Below, in pieces: positions 26,290 to 35,500 of a DNA stretch of 64,000 nucleotides. The notes beneath the pieces were generated by a model. That model was given only the letters and a program-made list of their open reading frames with translations, was not told where the DNA came from and made no database searches. Both the position numbers and the translations under genes were made by a program. The DNA is taken from positions 62,001 through 126,000 of the forward strand of contig NZ_BMFR01000005.1 of NCBI RefSeq assembly GCF_014638995.1, in the 5' to 3' direction. The stretch comes from Virgibacillus oceani. GTDB taxonomy: Bacteria; Bacillota; Bacilli; Bacillales; Amphibacillaceae. Every line of letters starts with the position of its first letter. The first letter of the stretch is position 1.

Positions 26290-27111
26290 TTACACTTCCA
26301 AAACAAGCCCATCATAAGCACAGTTCACACCAATGCTCCTTAAAACTCCGCCAAGCTCATCATGCGGGGGACAATGCTGATGTGAAAAATGCGTTGCATA
26401 AATCGCTGTCTCTTCTGTTATAGCATGTATACCTGCCAGTTTTTCAATCATAAATTGCAAATCCTTAATATTTAAATGTACACTACTGCTTTCCTGCTTC
26501 AAACCCTTGGTACATTCCATAATCAAAACATCTATTTTTTGGTTCTCTAAATGCGCCCACACCATATCTTCATAAATAGCAGTATCAGAGGCAATTAATA
26601 CCTTTTTACTTCCATCATCAATAATGTAATTTACCGCATCCCCTACGTTCGGCATATGTTTAGCTCTGAGCGATTTTATATGGTAATCAGTGAAATTCAA
26701 GCTTTCAAAAGGTAGAATCGGATATCTTTGCAAATTCATGCCTTCATCTGAAGCACCATATGCGTTTAGTAAAGTCATAACGGAGGGAGGCGCAACCAGT
26801 TTCAATTGCGGCAGTTCGGTCTGGTTATGCATCCCTCTTGTACGAAGCCCCAGATTTTGCACAAATATATGGTCTAGATGACTGTGAGTAATTAATGTAT
26901 ATTTCACGTTTATTAAGTCAACATCGTGAATAGCACAGGCAGCGAATAGATCCGGACCCATATCTACCAAAAGATCATCATTGACTAAGTATGAACACCT
27001 CTTACGGATATTACGGCCATGAAATTTACGAGCGTACGTGCAAGTTACACAATCACAATATGGCATTGGTATTCCCTGTGCAGCTGCTGTTCCCAGAAAT
27101 GTAATTTTCAC
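26290..27111 (-). CDS. MBL-fold phosphodiesterase, PhnP-like
   Basis: A metallo-beta-lactamase-fold hydrolase of 273 residues. The metal motif THSHLDH gives His76, His78, Asp80 and His81. The N-terminal CDCVTC (Cys19, Cys21, Cys24) matches the structural zinc cysteines of PhnP, the phosphoribosyl cyclic phosphodiesterase of phosphonate metabolism. The C-terminal THFSHQHCPPHDEL also resembles PhnP. No other phn genes are present, so its substrate is probably another (cyclic) phosphodiester; that is inference. It is the last gene of the 12-gene operon, with a GTG start and AAGGGAG 11 nt upstream. Confidence 0.82.
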   Translation of the reverse strand: MKITFLGTAAAQGIPMPYCDCVTCTYARKFHGRNIRKRCSYLVNDDLLVDMGPDLFAACAIHDVDLINVKYTLITHSHLDHIFVQNLGLRTRGMHNQTELPQLKLVAPPSVMTLLNAYGASDEGMNLQRYPILPFESLNFTDYHIKSLRAKHMPNVGDAVNYIIDDGSKKVLIASDTAIYEDMVWAHLENQKIDVLIMECTKGLKQESSSVHLNIKDLQFMIEKLAGIHAITEETAIYATHFSHQHCPPHDELGGVLRSIGVNCAYDGLVLEV

Positions 27112-27138
27112 TTGAATACATACTCCCTTGTCAGTTAT

Positions 27139-28113
27139 TTATAGCTTAACTGCTTTGCCACCATTGCTAGCGTTATAAGCTGCCAAAGCAACCTCTAATG
27201 CTTTTAAGCCATCAAATCCGGAAATGGACGGCTCCCTTCTTTGCTCTACACATTCAACAAAATCCTTGATCAGTCCAAAGTCCATATTATTTCCAAAAAA
27301 CAAATGGTTTAACGATTTGCTTCCAGTTGAAAACATTCTTAGATGTTCCTGAAGTGCATCGGCTTTTACGGTTTGTTTCGTACCAATGACCTCTATGGTT
27401 ACATCTCCCCATGTTGGATATTCAGTAAACTTGGACCAGCTTGAATCATGTGTTGCGATAACACCGTTTTCAAATTCTAATGTAAGGATACCGGCATCAT
27501 CGATATCTATGTTATGAAAATAAGAGTCCACAATTGCATTTACTTCAATAATTTCTTTCCCCAGGTACCAGCGCATTATATCAACCATATGTACTGTATG
27601 GTCTAATACTGCACCGCCACCCGACTGCTGGTCATCAATAAACCACCCACCTGGATTTTGTCCTCGATTTGTAGTCCGGAATGCAATAATTTCACCTAAT
27701 TCACCCCTATTAATCATGTCCTTTAACTGCTGAATCGGTGAACTAAATCTAACTGGAAATGCGATTTGCAGAATAACTCCATTTTCCTTACAAACCCGAA
27801 TCATTTCTTCCGCATCCTCAACAGTTGTAGCAATCGGTTTTTCACAGAGGATATGTTTTTTGGCCTTTGCGGCATTCAAAACCATTTCTTTATGTCTAAT
27901 ATTTTCACTGCAAATAATTACTGCATCCATTTCCTGAGCTAAAAATGTAGCTTGATCACCAAAATGTTCCGTATGATATTTACCCGCAGCTTCTTTCCCT
28001 CTTTCCATATCATCATCAAAAATTCCTGCCAGCTCTACATTCGGCAGTTTTAATAAACTATTTGTATAACCGTGTGCATGCATATGCGCAAAGCTCATCA
28101 TACCAATCCTCAT
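27139..28113 (-). CDS. Gfo/Idh/MocA-family oxidoreductase
   Basis: An NAD(P)-dependent sugar or polyol dehydrogenase of 324 residues. A Rossmann fold lies at the N terminus, with the EKPIATTVEDAEEMI motif near residue 90 whose lysine is catalytic in the family. The GGGAVLDHTVHMVDIMRWYLG helix follows. The usual GxGxxG loop is replaced by MSFAHMHAHGY, an N-terminal variation worth noting. Its start overlaps the preceding gene by 4 bp (ATGA). It is one of two such enzymes in the operon, next to a TIM-barrel isomerase, a set reminiscent of inositol or scyllo-inositol chemistry. Confidence 0.88.
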   Translation of the reverse strand: MRIGMMSFAHMHAHGYTNSLLKLPNVELAGIFDDDMERGKEAAGKYHTEHFGDQATFLAQEMDAVIICSENIRHKEMVLNAAKAKKHILCEKPIATTVEDAEEMIRVCKENGVILQIAFPVRFSSPIQQLKDMINRGELGEIIAFRTTNRGQNPGGWFIDDQQSGGGAVLDHTVHMVDIMRWYLGKEIIEVNAIVDSYFHNIDIDDAGILTLEFENGVIATHDSSWSKFTEYPTWGDVTIEVIGTKQTVKADALQEHLRMFSTGSKSLNHLFFGNNMDFGLIKDFVECVEQRREPSISGFDGLKALEVALAAYNASNGGKAVKL

Positions 28114-28838
28114 TGCCGAACACCTTCTTCCACTGTATATCTGAATTTATTCAACTGTTCAATAAGATTCTGATCTGCTAAATGTGCAGAAGCTACGATC
28201 GCATCTGCATTATATGTTAACGGCAGGTCTGTAAGATTATTTGGTTTAATTGGACTCATCTCTTTACTATTAAATTCAATGATTTTTTTTACGCCGCTCC
28301 AATCAAACTCCATACTTTCATGATCTGAAAAAGTATATTCCAAATGTGACATGGTGCCACCGCTGAAATTCACCATTAAAATAATATGATACGGATTTTT
28401 GGCACGATTTGAATGCTTCATAATTACATTATCCGGTTCGCCAAATAATTCAGCTAACACGTACAAATCACTTGCTATTAGTAATATATCTTCATCATAG
28501 TTCACGGTTCTTTTTAAGCGAAAAACCCCTTTTCTTCTTGCTTCCTTTTTTACTGCCTCACTTAACTTCTTATAAAATGGATAGTTCTCCAAATCAAAAT
28601 AAACGTATAATCTACCGCTAGAAACTTGATCACTAGTAACTTTTGTTGACGGTATAAAAGTATTGAATCTTTCATTTAAATCAAAACGTAAATTCTGTTC
28701 CGTTAATGGTAACACAAACGTTTTCGGCTCCATGTCTGATTCTAATGCTAGTTCGCTAATCGAATTCCGTACGAGAGCTTTTTCATTTGTTGCACCATAA
28801 TCTATTTTTTCTTTCCTTACTAGTACAATATTTTTCAT
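28110..28838 (-). CDS. Uncharacterised protein of the phosphodiester operon
   Basis: I do not recognise this 242-residue protein. It has no signal peptide, no membrane segment and no nucleotide-binding loop. Composition is mixed alpha/beta, with a charged middle (EAVKKEARRKGVFRLKRT) and a HIILMVNFSGGTMSHLEYTF strand region near residue 160. That region loosely recalls the C-terminal sheet of Gfo/Idh dehydrogenases, which could make it a subunit or non-catalytic partner; this is speculation. It has a perfect AGGAGG start and a 4-bp overlap with the dehydrogenase gene downstream, so the two are translationally coupled. Confidence 0.7.
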   Translation of the reverse strand: MKNIVLVRKEKIDYGATNEKALVRNSISELALESDMEPKTFVLPLTEQNLRFDLNERFNTFIPSTKVTSDQVSSGRLYVYFDLENYPFYKKLSEAVKKEARRKGVFRLKRTVNYDEDILLIASDLYVLAELFGEPDNVIMKHSNRAKNPYHIILMVNFSGGTMSHLEYTFSDHESMEFDWSGVKKIIEFNSKEMSPIKPNNLTDLPLTYNADAIVASAHLADQNLIEQLNKFRYTVEEGVRQ

Positions 28839-28848
28839 TTCTATCCTC

Positions 28849-29691
28849 CTAGTTCACCAAAGTCATTAAGCGATTTACTGCTTCAGTGGTTGCATGCTTT
28901 GCATCCTCTATTCCTTCATACTCAATTGATAGCCACCCATCGTAATGAACTCCCTTTAATCCATCCACAATATAGGATAAATCGACTTGCCCATCACCTG
29001 GAATTGTACCAATAAGCCCCACACCCTCTGTAGACTGAAACCCTTTAACGGATTCATTCGGATGCTTTTCTCTAAAATCCTTAAAATGGACATGAACAAT
29101 TTTTTCTTTTAACCTATCAAAAGCTTCCCGAGGCATTTCATTAACTAATAAAAAATTTCCGGTATCGAAAGTTGCCTTTACATAAGAACTGTTCACTCTT
29201 TCAATAATTTCCTCAATTTGTTCACTTTTACCTGCCAGCAACCCATGATTTTCAATTGCTAGATAAATTTCCTTTTCCTCAGCTATTACGGCACACTGTT
29301 TTAAACAATCGACAATCCACTCTTTTCCACTCTGATAGGTTATTCCGTTTCGTAAATCACCAGCAAATACACGGATTATATTCGTTCCAAGCTGTTTAGC
29401 AACCTTTATACCTTCTTTAACCTTTTCTACTTCTTCCATACGTTCTTCAGAAGATTGTTTTACAAAATTATTTGTAATATCATAGGCTGAAACAGCTAAA
29501 TTATGCTCCTTTAAAGCAGCCTTAACCTGCTTAATTTCTTTAAACTTATCGTCCTTATTTCGCCAATACATATCGAGTAATTCTACTCCATCCGAAGAAA
29601 TTCTTTTCGCATATTCCAGGAAATCCAGGACAGACCAATTCTCTTTTTTTATTGTTGGATTCAGACTGTACATACTTACACTAACCCTCAT
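28849..29691 (-). CDS. Sugar phosphate isomerase/epimerase (TIM barrel)
   Basis: A xylose-isomerase-like TIM barrel (AP endonuclease family 2) of 280 residues, related to IolE/IolI and 3-keto-sugar epimerases. Metal-ligand regions appear as AIENHG, ATFDTGNFLL, VHVHFKDF and a final SIEYEG. It is expected to act on the keto product of a neighbouring Gfo/Idh dehydrogenase. It has AAGGAG 6 nt before the ATG and lies between a dehydrogenase gene and the unknown gene. Confidence 0.86.
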   Translation of the reverse strand: MRVSVSMYSLNPTIKKENWSVLDFLEYAKRISSDGVELLDMYWRNKDDKFKEIKQVKAALKEHNLAVSAYDITNNFVKQSSEERMEEVEKVKEGIKVAKQLGTNIIRVFAGDLRNGITYQSGKEWIVDCLKQCAVIAEEKEIYLAIENHGLLAGKSEQIEEIIERVNSSYVKATFDTGNFLLVNEMPREAFDRLKEKIVHVHFKDFREKHPNESVKGFQSTEGVGLIGTIPGDGQVDLSYIVDGLKGVHYDGWLSIEYEGIEDAKHATTEAVNRLMTLVN

Positions 29692-29715
29692 AATTACTCC
29701 TTTTCGTAACTGATT

Positions 29716-30768
29716 TTACAAATATACTTCTTTTTTAATGGCTGCTGATTCATAAACTGCTTGAAGTATTCTCATAACCTGCACACCATCACTTACCGGT
29801 GCGATCGTTTCTTTGTCTTCTAAGCAGCATTCAACAAAATGATTGATTTCGTTTTCAAAAGCTTTGGCAAAATCAAAACCGAGATTATCAACTTGTGGGG
29901 TGACATTTAAAATTGTATTGTTTTTTTCTGTTACCAACGCAAGTTCTGGTTCAATTTCTGCGCCACCTTTATCGCCATATAACTTAATACTCGTTTCGTT
30001 ATCTTTTGCTTGAAGTGTAAAGCTAACATCAACGAATAGTGATGCCCCATTATCAAAACGAATTAAAGCATTCGTTAAATCTTCCACATCATTTAAATTC
30101 GGATCATAGTCTGCTGCTTTATAAAATGATAAATTCTTAATATGACTTCGATTTCCCAATTTTGAATAGGTGTTCCCACTAACTGATACGGGGCGTGGCT
30201 TCCCCATTAAATACCAGCATATATCAATCACATGAACGCCAAGATCAATTAACGGCCCACCGCCAGATTTGGAAATATCGCTAAACCAGCCACCAGGATT
30301 TCCTAATCTTCTTAAGTAGGATGCTTTTGCATAATAAAGTTCACCAAGTTCATCATTATCAATCAATGATTTTACTAGTTTTACATTATCCCCATGTCTT
30401 CTGACAAAACCTACCTGTAAAACCTTGTTGGACTTTTCAGCTGCTGTTTCTATTGCTAATGCCTCTTCCACATTCATACTCAGCGGTTTTTCTACTAAGA
30501 CATGCTTTTCAGCTTCTAATGCTGCGATAGCAATTTCAGCATGTGAATTATTCCAGGTACAGATACTGACAGCCTCAATATCTTTGTTTAATAATAGGTC
30601 CTGATAATTCGTATACAACTGGGAAACCCCGTATAGGTCCCCCTTCTCTTTTAATCTATTTTCATTACTATCGCATAGTGCAACGATCTCCACATCCGTG
30701 TTTTTTAAATATGGCTTAATATGAGATCTTGAAATAGACCCAACTCCAATAACTCCTATTTTTAACAT
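29716..30768 (-). CDS. Gfo/Idh/MocA-family oxidoreductase
   Basis: The second NAD(P)-dependent dehydrogenase of the operon, 350 residues. The Rossmann loop is GVGSISRSH, the catalytic-lysine motif is EKPLSMNVEEAL near residue 92, and GGPLIDLGVHVIDICWYLMG follows. It is longer than the other dehydrogenase here and shares only the family features, so the two probably catalyse different steps. It has a strong AGGAGG start. Confidence 0.9.
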   Translation of the reverse strand: MLKIGVIGVGSISRSHIKPYLKNTDVEIVALCDSNENRLKEKGDLYGVSQLYTNYQDLLLNKDIEAVSICTWNNSHAEIAIAALEAEKHVLVEKPLSMNVEEALAIETAAEKSNKVLQVGFVRRHGDNVKLVKSLIDNDELGELYYAKASYLRRLGNPGGWFSDISKSGGGPLIDLGVHVIDICWYLMGKPRPVSVSGNTYSKLGNRSHIKNLSFYKAADYDPNLNDVEDLTNALIRFDNGASLFVDVSFTLQAKDNETSIKLYGDKGGAEIEPELALVTEKNNTILNVTPQVDNLGFDFAKAFENEINHFVECCLEDKETIAPVSDGVQVMRILQAVYESAAIKKEVYL

Positions 30769-30784
30769 ATTAACTCCTCCTAGG

Positions 30785-31273
30785 CTACTTTGCCTTTTTT
30801 CGTAAACTAATGTTTATATTAGATATATTTTGCTTTTCAAAAATCAATCCGATTTTTGTAAGGACAAAGGTAATTAGTGTTGCAAAAATGACAATTCCAT
30901 AAAATCCTGCACCTATACCTATTCCCACTCCCCCTACAAAAAAGATCATTGATGCGGATGTTAGCCCTTTAACCTGTAAGCCATCCTTTAAAATAACCCC
31001 AGCACCCAAAAAGCCTAATCCTGACACAATTTGTGCTGCAAGCCGCATTGGATCCATTCTAGTCCCAATAAGGGGATTACTAAAACTTTCTACACTGCGA
31101 ATCGACACGATTGTTATTAAAGTACAGGCAACTGCCACATAGGTATAAGTCTTTAATCCCGCCGGTTTATGCTTTGATGATCGATCCCAGCCAATTAGAA
31201 ATCCAAGTATTGCACTAATAAAAACTTGAAAATACGTTTCATATGCTATAAAAAATTCCTTTATATATTCCAT
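30785..31273 (-). CDS. MgtC/SapB family membrane protein
   Basis: A small membrane protein of 162 residues with about four to five transmembrane helices. LGFLIGWDRSSKHKPAGLKTYTYVA and RLAAQIVSGLGFLGAGVILKDG are the conserved MgtC N-terminal motifs; the soluble C-terminal domain of full-length MgtC is absent. Family members are tied to growth under low magnesium and to phosphate or ATP-synthase control. Its presence in a phosphoester operon fits a phosphate link but is unproven. Confidence 0.88.
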   Translation of the reverse strand: MEYIKEFFIAYETYFQVFISAILGFLIGWDRSSKHKPAGLKTYTYVAVACTLITIVSIRSVESFSNPLIGTRMDPMRLAAQIVSGLGFLGAGVILKDGLQVKGLTSASMIFFVGGVGIGIGAGFYGIVIFATLITFVLTKIGLIFEKQNISNINISLRKKAK

Positions 31274-31283
31274 TTGAATTCTC

Positions 31284-32021
31284 CTACCTTTTATGCACCA
31301 TCTTTCTTACGTTTAATGCTTTCCCAGGGTAATCTGTTATAATTGCCGAGCAGCCATATTCTATGAGCTGTTTCATTCTTTCCTCTTGATTTACAGTGTA
31401 AACTCGAACTGGAAACCCTTTTTGTTCTGCCTCCGTAATCATGGCACGATCCGTTTTGGGACTGTGTGGATGAAGTCCCCTTGCTCCGATAATTGCTGCA
31501 TAGTCCCATGGCTTGAATAATTTTTCTAAATAAAGAATTGCACATTCTATATCTGGGTTGAGTTCATGTATTTTTCTTAGTGAATAATGATTGAAGCCTG
31601 ATATAATTACCCTGTGAGCTAAATTATATCTTTCAATTTCTTTAAGAATAAGTTCCTCAAGATTAGGCAATTCCAAAGTCACATTTTTCAACTCAATATT
31701 TAAAAAAAGTGTGTTATGCTGCATCCACGTGAGTACTTCCTGGAGTGTCGGTATTTTCGCATCATGACAATCCCCTTTAAACCAAGAACCAGCGTCAAGC
31801 TGTTTCAGTTCATTCAATGTGTAATCTCTAACATTTCCTGTACCATTCGTTGTTCGATTAACTGTGTGATCATGAATTACGACTAGTTTATTGTCTTTTG
31901 TTAACTGCACATCCAATTCAATGCCATCTGCGCCAACTCTTTCTGCTTCCATGAATGCGGGGAAGGTATTCTCTGGATGTGTTCCCGAACTTCCTCTATG
32001 TGCAAATATTTTTGTCATCAT
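31284..32021 (-). CDS. Glycerophosphodiester phosphodiesterase, cytoplasmic
   Basis: It hydrolyses glycerophosphodiesters to sn-glycerol 3-phosphate and an alcohol. GDPD motifs: AHRGSSGTHPENT at the N terminus (HR and PEN catalytic core), ELDVQLTKD, IHDHTVNRTTNGTG and NIELK. Its 245 residues and lack of a signal peptide mark a UgpQ/YhdW-type intracellular enzyme, needing imported substrate. Its ATG overlaps the stop of the HAD gene (TAATG); the second codon is also ATG. Confidence 0.93.
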   Translation of the reverse strand: MMTKIFAHRGSSGTHPENTFPAFMEAERVGADGIELDVQLTKDNKLVVIHDHTVNRTTNGTGNVRDYTLNELKQLDAGSWFKGDCHDAKIPTLQEVLTWMQHNTLFLNIELKNVTLELPNLEELILKEIERYNLAHRVIISGFNHYSLRKIHELNPDIECAILYLEKLFKPWDYAAIIGARGLHPHSPKTDRAMITEAEQKGFPVRVYTVNQEERMKQLIEYGCSAIITDYPGKALNVRKMVHKR

Positions 32022-32803
32022 TATAAATCTCCTAAACTTGACATCTCTTTTTGAATGTCTTGATTTAATCCAAATATATAACGCTGTATTGCCCTAGCTA
32101 CTCCATTTTCCTCATTCGTTCCAGTAATCTCATCCGCTGCTTCTTTTAACCGAATATCGGCATTTCCCATGGCTATTCCTAACCCGGCAGATTGTATAAG
32201 TTGTAAGTCATTTAAGTTATCCCCAATGGCCATAACTTTTTCCATATTAATATTTAATAAGTTACATACCTTACCGACCCCGCTTTTCTTTGAAATACCC
32301 TTGAATGAAAATTCCAGGTTTACCGATGAAGAGCTAGTAATTTCTAACGATGTAGAATTTGCAGCTTGTTTCTTTATTTCCTGGATAACCTTACAATCAT
32401 CGTGCCGAATACCAAATTTCATCCAATTACGATCAAACATTTCATCCGACCATGTACCTGGACCAGTCAGACTTTCTACACTATACCCCCAATAAGAAGC
32501 GCCAGCGTCCACAGCAAACGTGTGTAACATTCGAATATCTTTTCTGCTAATAAAATATCTAGCCAAAAGCTTTCCGGGTTTCTCCCATATCTCCGCACCG
32601 TTAACCAGGACCATAGGCGTATCAAGATTTAACTCCTCACGAATATATCCAATCCTTTGCAGACCTCTACCTGTTGCGAAAATAACAATAACCCCTGCCT
32701 TCTTGGCTTGTGATATCCAATACTTTGTTTCATCCGTAATTCGTTTATCCCCGGTAAGTAATGTTTCATCTAAATCAAGAGCTAACAAACGGTAATTTAC
32801 CAT
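32021..32803 (-). CDS. HAD-superfamily phosphatase, Cof type
   Basis: A cytoplasmic sugar-phosphate phosphatase of the HAD-IIB (Cof) subfamily, 260 residues. Motif I is ALDLDETLL (Asp10, Asp12), followed by a C2 cap, the motif III lysine in the SKKSGVGKVCNLL region, and motif IV AIGDNLNDLQLI. It is likely to dephosphorylate a product of the operon's phosphodiesterases. It sits between the transporter block and the GDPD gene, with AAGGGAGAG before the ATG. Confidence 0.88.
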   Translation of the reverse strand: MVNYRLLALDLDETLLTGDKRITDETKYWISQAKKAGVIVIFATGRGLQRIGYIREELNLDTPMVLVNGAEIWEKPGKLLARYFISRKDIRMLHTFAVDAGASYWGYSVESLTGPGTWSDEMFDRNWMKFGIRHDDCKVIQEIKKQAANSTSLEITSSSSVNLEFSFKGISKKSGVGKVCNLLNINMEKVMAIGDNLNDLQLIQSAGLGIAMGNADIRLKEAADEITGTNEENGVARAIQRYIFGLNQDIQKEMSSLGDL

Positions 32804-32850
32804 GTTAACGTCTCTCCCTTATCCGTTTTCATAAATCTAATTTGAACCAT

Positions 32851-33471
32851 TCAGGCAGCCTCAACCTGCTCATATTTTGAAAAAGTCTTAGATGCTCCCC
32901 ACATCAGAATATATGCAGTAACACTTCCGCCAAAGAAGAACAATAATGCTGGAAGTGTAACAAATGTGAAATAGTGTATAAAAACAATTCCAATTCCCAA
33001 TACAATTGTTAATATTGGATGTACAATTCCAATAATTGCTGGCCAGTTAATATATTGAAATGTGGACAAATTAAAATGGACAAAAATCGGAAATAAATAT
33101 AGTAAAACAATAAAATACATAAAGAATATTGCTAGGACACCGAATCCTGCAACAAAATAAATTGTACTTTGCTGCGCCCATAGTATCTGGAGTTCAGCAA
33201 ACAATACATAACCAATTAATAGTAAAATGTATCCTACTATATTTGCTTTTATGAACTCCTTGCGATACGACTTCATGAAAATAGTGAATATAGGTATGTC
33301 CTCATTCCCCATAACCCATTTTCTAACAACAGCAAACATTGCAGCTGTAGCTGGTAAAAAGCCGAATATCCCTATTCCAGCAACGGAGAATAAAACCCAC
33401 AATATATTCACATAGGCCATTCGTGTTATCCAAACACAAAGGCGATAATAACCATTTACAAAATTACTCAA
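32851..33471 (-). CDS. DUF624 (YesL-like) membrane protein
   Basis: A membrane protein of 206 residues with about five helices. YesL/DUF624 proteins are regularly encoded with Lpl/YtcP-type ABC permeases in Bacillaceae; their function is unknown and may be in transporter assembly. It has a TTG start with GGAGG 7 nt upstream and lies just behind the permease genes, in the usual order. Confidence 0.85.
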   Translation of the reverse strand: MSNFVNGYYRLCVWITRMAYVNILWVLFSVAGIGIFGFLPATAAMFAVVRKWVMGNEDIPIFTIFMKSYRKEFIKANIVGYILLLIGYVLFAELQILWAQQSTIYFVAGFGVLAIFFMYFIVLLYLFPIFVHFNLSTFQYINWPAIIGIVHPILTIVLGIGIVFIHYFTFVTLPALLFFFGGSVTAYILMWGASKTFSKYEQVEAA

Positions 33472-33499
33472 CTTTACACCTCCTATTGACTGTTCCCTA

Positions 33500-34390
33500 T
33501 TATTCCTTTACAGATCCAATCAAAACGCCTTTTACAAAGAATCTCTGTAGAAATGGATATACAATTAATAACGGTAGTGTAGATACAATAATTACTGCAT
33601 ATTTAACTAAACTAGCTGTCTTAACTTGCTCAACGAGTGACTCCATAACCCCAGCACTTCCCTCTTCAAGTCCCATTTGATTAACAATAAGGATTTCACG
33701 AAGGATTAACTGAAGTGGATACATATCCCTATCCGATAAATAAATAAGTGCGCTAAAGTACTGATTCCATAAGCTAACTGCATGAAACAATGCCATAACT
33801 GCTATGATCGGTAAAGATAATGGTAATACTATTTTTCTGAATATATGGAAGTCTGAAGCTCCATCTATTTTTGATGCCTCAACTAAGTCGTTGGGAATAG
33901 TTTGTTGGAAGAAGGCACGCGCAACAAGGATGGACCACGCACCAACCACATTTGGAATAACAATAGCCCAAACTGTATCTAACATCCCAAGTGTTTTAAC
34001 TACCAAATAGGTAGGAATCATACCCCCATTAAATAGCATCGTAAATAAAATAAACCACAATATAATCTTTTTACCCTTTAATTCTTTTCTGGATAATGCA
34101 TACGCACAGGGCAATAAAATAAATAGGTGTATCAATGTACCTAATAATGTATAGAAAATTGTATTTCTGTAACCGGTCCATATATCCTGATTTTGGAAAA
34201 CACGTTTAAATCCCTCAAGTGTAATATCAACCGGCCATAACCACATTTTTCCTGTTGATACCGCCCCTGGATCACTGATAGACGCACTTATAACGAAAAT
34301 CAGCGGATATACCACTATAAGGACTATGAAAGTTACAAAAAGTTTATTAATCCTATCAAACGTTTTGTCGGAAAGTCCACGATTTTTCAT
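33500..34390 (-). CDS. ABC permease, LplC/YtcP type
   Basis: A CUT1 permease of the Lpl/Ytc group that imports oligosaccharides or other glycosides. It has six membrane segments and an EAA loop EASKIDGASDFHIFRKIVLPL. The frame is open to 34438, overlapping the upstream gene. AGGGGG lies 9 nt before the ATG at 34390, which is chosen (296 residues, normal for the group). It works with the LplB-type permease 13 bp upstream. Confidence 0.9.
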   Translation of the reverse strand: MKNRGLSDKTFDRINKLFVTFIVLIVVYPLIFVISASISDPGAVSTGKMWLWPVDITLEGFKRVFQNQDIWTGYRNTIFYTLLGTLIHLFILLPCAYALSRKELKGKKIILWFILFTMLFNGGMIPTYLVVKTLGMLDTVWAIVIPNVVGAWSILVARAFFQQTIPNDLVEASKIDGASDFHIFRKIVLPLSLPIIAVMALFHAVSLWNQYFSALIYLSDRDMYPLQLILREILIVNQMGLEEGSAGVMESLVEQVKTASLVKYAVIIVSTLPLLIVYPFLQRFFVKGVLIGSVKE

Positions 34391-34403
34391 ATACTGCATC
34401 CCC

Positions 34404-35357
34404 CTACCATAAGCTGTTTTCACTCGTTTTTCTGGCAATTTGATTTACAATTACCAGTAAAATGATATTAATAATAGAATCAAATAGACCAATTGCAGCT
34501 GCAAAACTATATTGTCCTTCCAGTAAACCTGTTTCATAAACAAAAGTTTGAATAATATCAGAGGTTTCGGAGTTTAACGAGTTTTGCATCAGGAGCACTT
34601 TTTCAAAACCGATTGACATGAACTTCCCTATATCCAAAATGAACAATATTACTACAGTCGGTAAGATAGAAGGTAAATTAATGCGCAGTATCCGCTGCAT
34701 GCGGGTCGCGCCATCCACTTTAGCCGCTTCATGCAGCTCAGGATTCACTCCTGCAAGCGCAGCCAAATAAATAATGGTACCCCAGCCTAATGCTTGCCAT
34801 TCACCAGACCACACATATATATGTCTAAACCATTCCGGACTGGTTAAAAATGGAACAGACTCCCCTCCTAATGCGACAATAGCGTTATTGACCAATCCAG
34901 TTAAAGGATCCAAAAAAGCAACAAGCATACCAACTAGGACTACTACTGAAATAAAATGAGGTGCATAGGTTAAAGTCTGTGACCATTTCTTAAATGCCCC
35001 ATTTCTTAGCTCATTTAACATAAGGGCAAAAATTATTGGTAACGGAAACAGCAGCAATTGATAGAAATTTATAGCAAGTGTATTCTTCAATAACCTCCAG
35101 AAATAATATGAATTAAAAAAACGCTCAAAATGGTCAAACCCAGTCCACGGGCTGCCCAAGATCCCTTTCGTCGCGATAAAATCCTTAAAGGCAATTTGCA
35201 CACCGTACATAGGAATGTAGTGAATAATGAAAAAGTATGTAAGAGCTGGTAAAAGGAAAACATATAATTGCCAATTTAAAAAAAGGTTCTTTTTCGCCCT
35301 ATAAAACTTTCTGTTTTTCGAATAGGGTATATTGAGTTGTTCTCCATTGGATTTCAT
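34404..35357 (-). CDS. ABC permease, LplB/YteP type
   Basis: The partner permease, 317 residues, with the group's N-terminal pattern (YVFLLPALTYFFIIHYIPMYGVQIAFKDF) and EAA loop EAAKVDGATRMQRILRINLPSI. It has a GGGAGG start. No dedicated ATPase is encoded nearby, as usual for Lpl-type systems. Confidence 0.9.
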   Translation of the reverse strand: MKSNGEQLNIPYSKNRKFYRAKKNLFLNWQLYVFLLPALTYFFIIHYIPMYGVQIAFKDFIATKGILGSPWTGFDHFERFFNSYYFWRLLKNTLAINFYQLLLFPLPIIFALMLNELRNGAFKKWSQTLTYAPHFISVVVLVGMLVAFLDPLTGLVNNAIVALGGESVPFLTSPEWFRHIYVWSGEWQALGWGTIIYLAALAGVNPELHEAAKVDGATRMQRILRINLPSILPTVVILFILDIGKFMSIGFEKVLLMQNSLNSETSDIIQTFVYETGLLEGQYSFAAAIGLFDSIINIILLVIVNQIARKTSENSLW

Positions 35358-35417
35358 CTAACAACCTCCCAAAGTTAATAACAATAATGGCTCATATTAA
35401 ATCTAAGATGATTTTAT

Positions 35418-35444
35418 GGCACCTAAACCTCAGGAATAGGTGCC
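35418..35444 (-). terminator. Intercistronic hairpin after the LplA-type gene
   Basis: GGCACCTA and TAGGTGCC form a perfect 8-bp stem with an 11-nt loop between the binding-protein and permease genes. It is the third such hairpin in the same relative position in this window. Confidence 0.6.
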
Positions 35445-35500
35445 TGTATATTTTCTAGCAATTACTTTGAATCATTTAGGAATGTTGGTATTACCATAAG

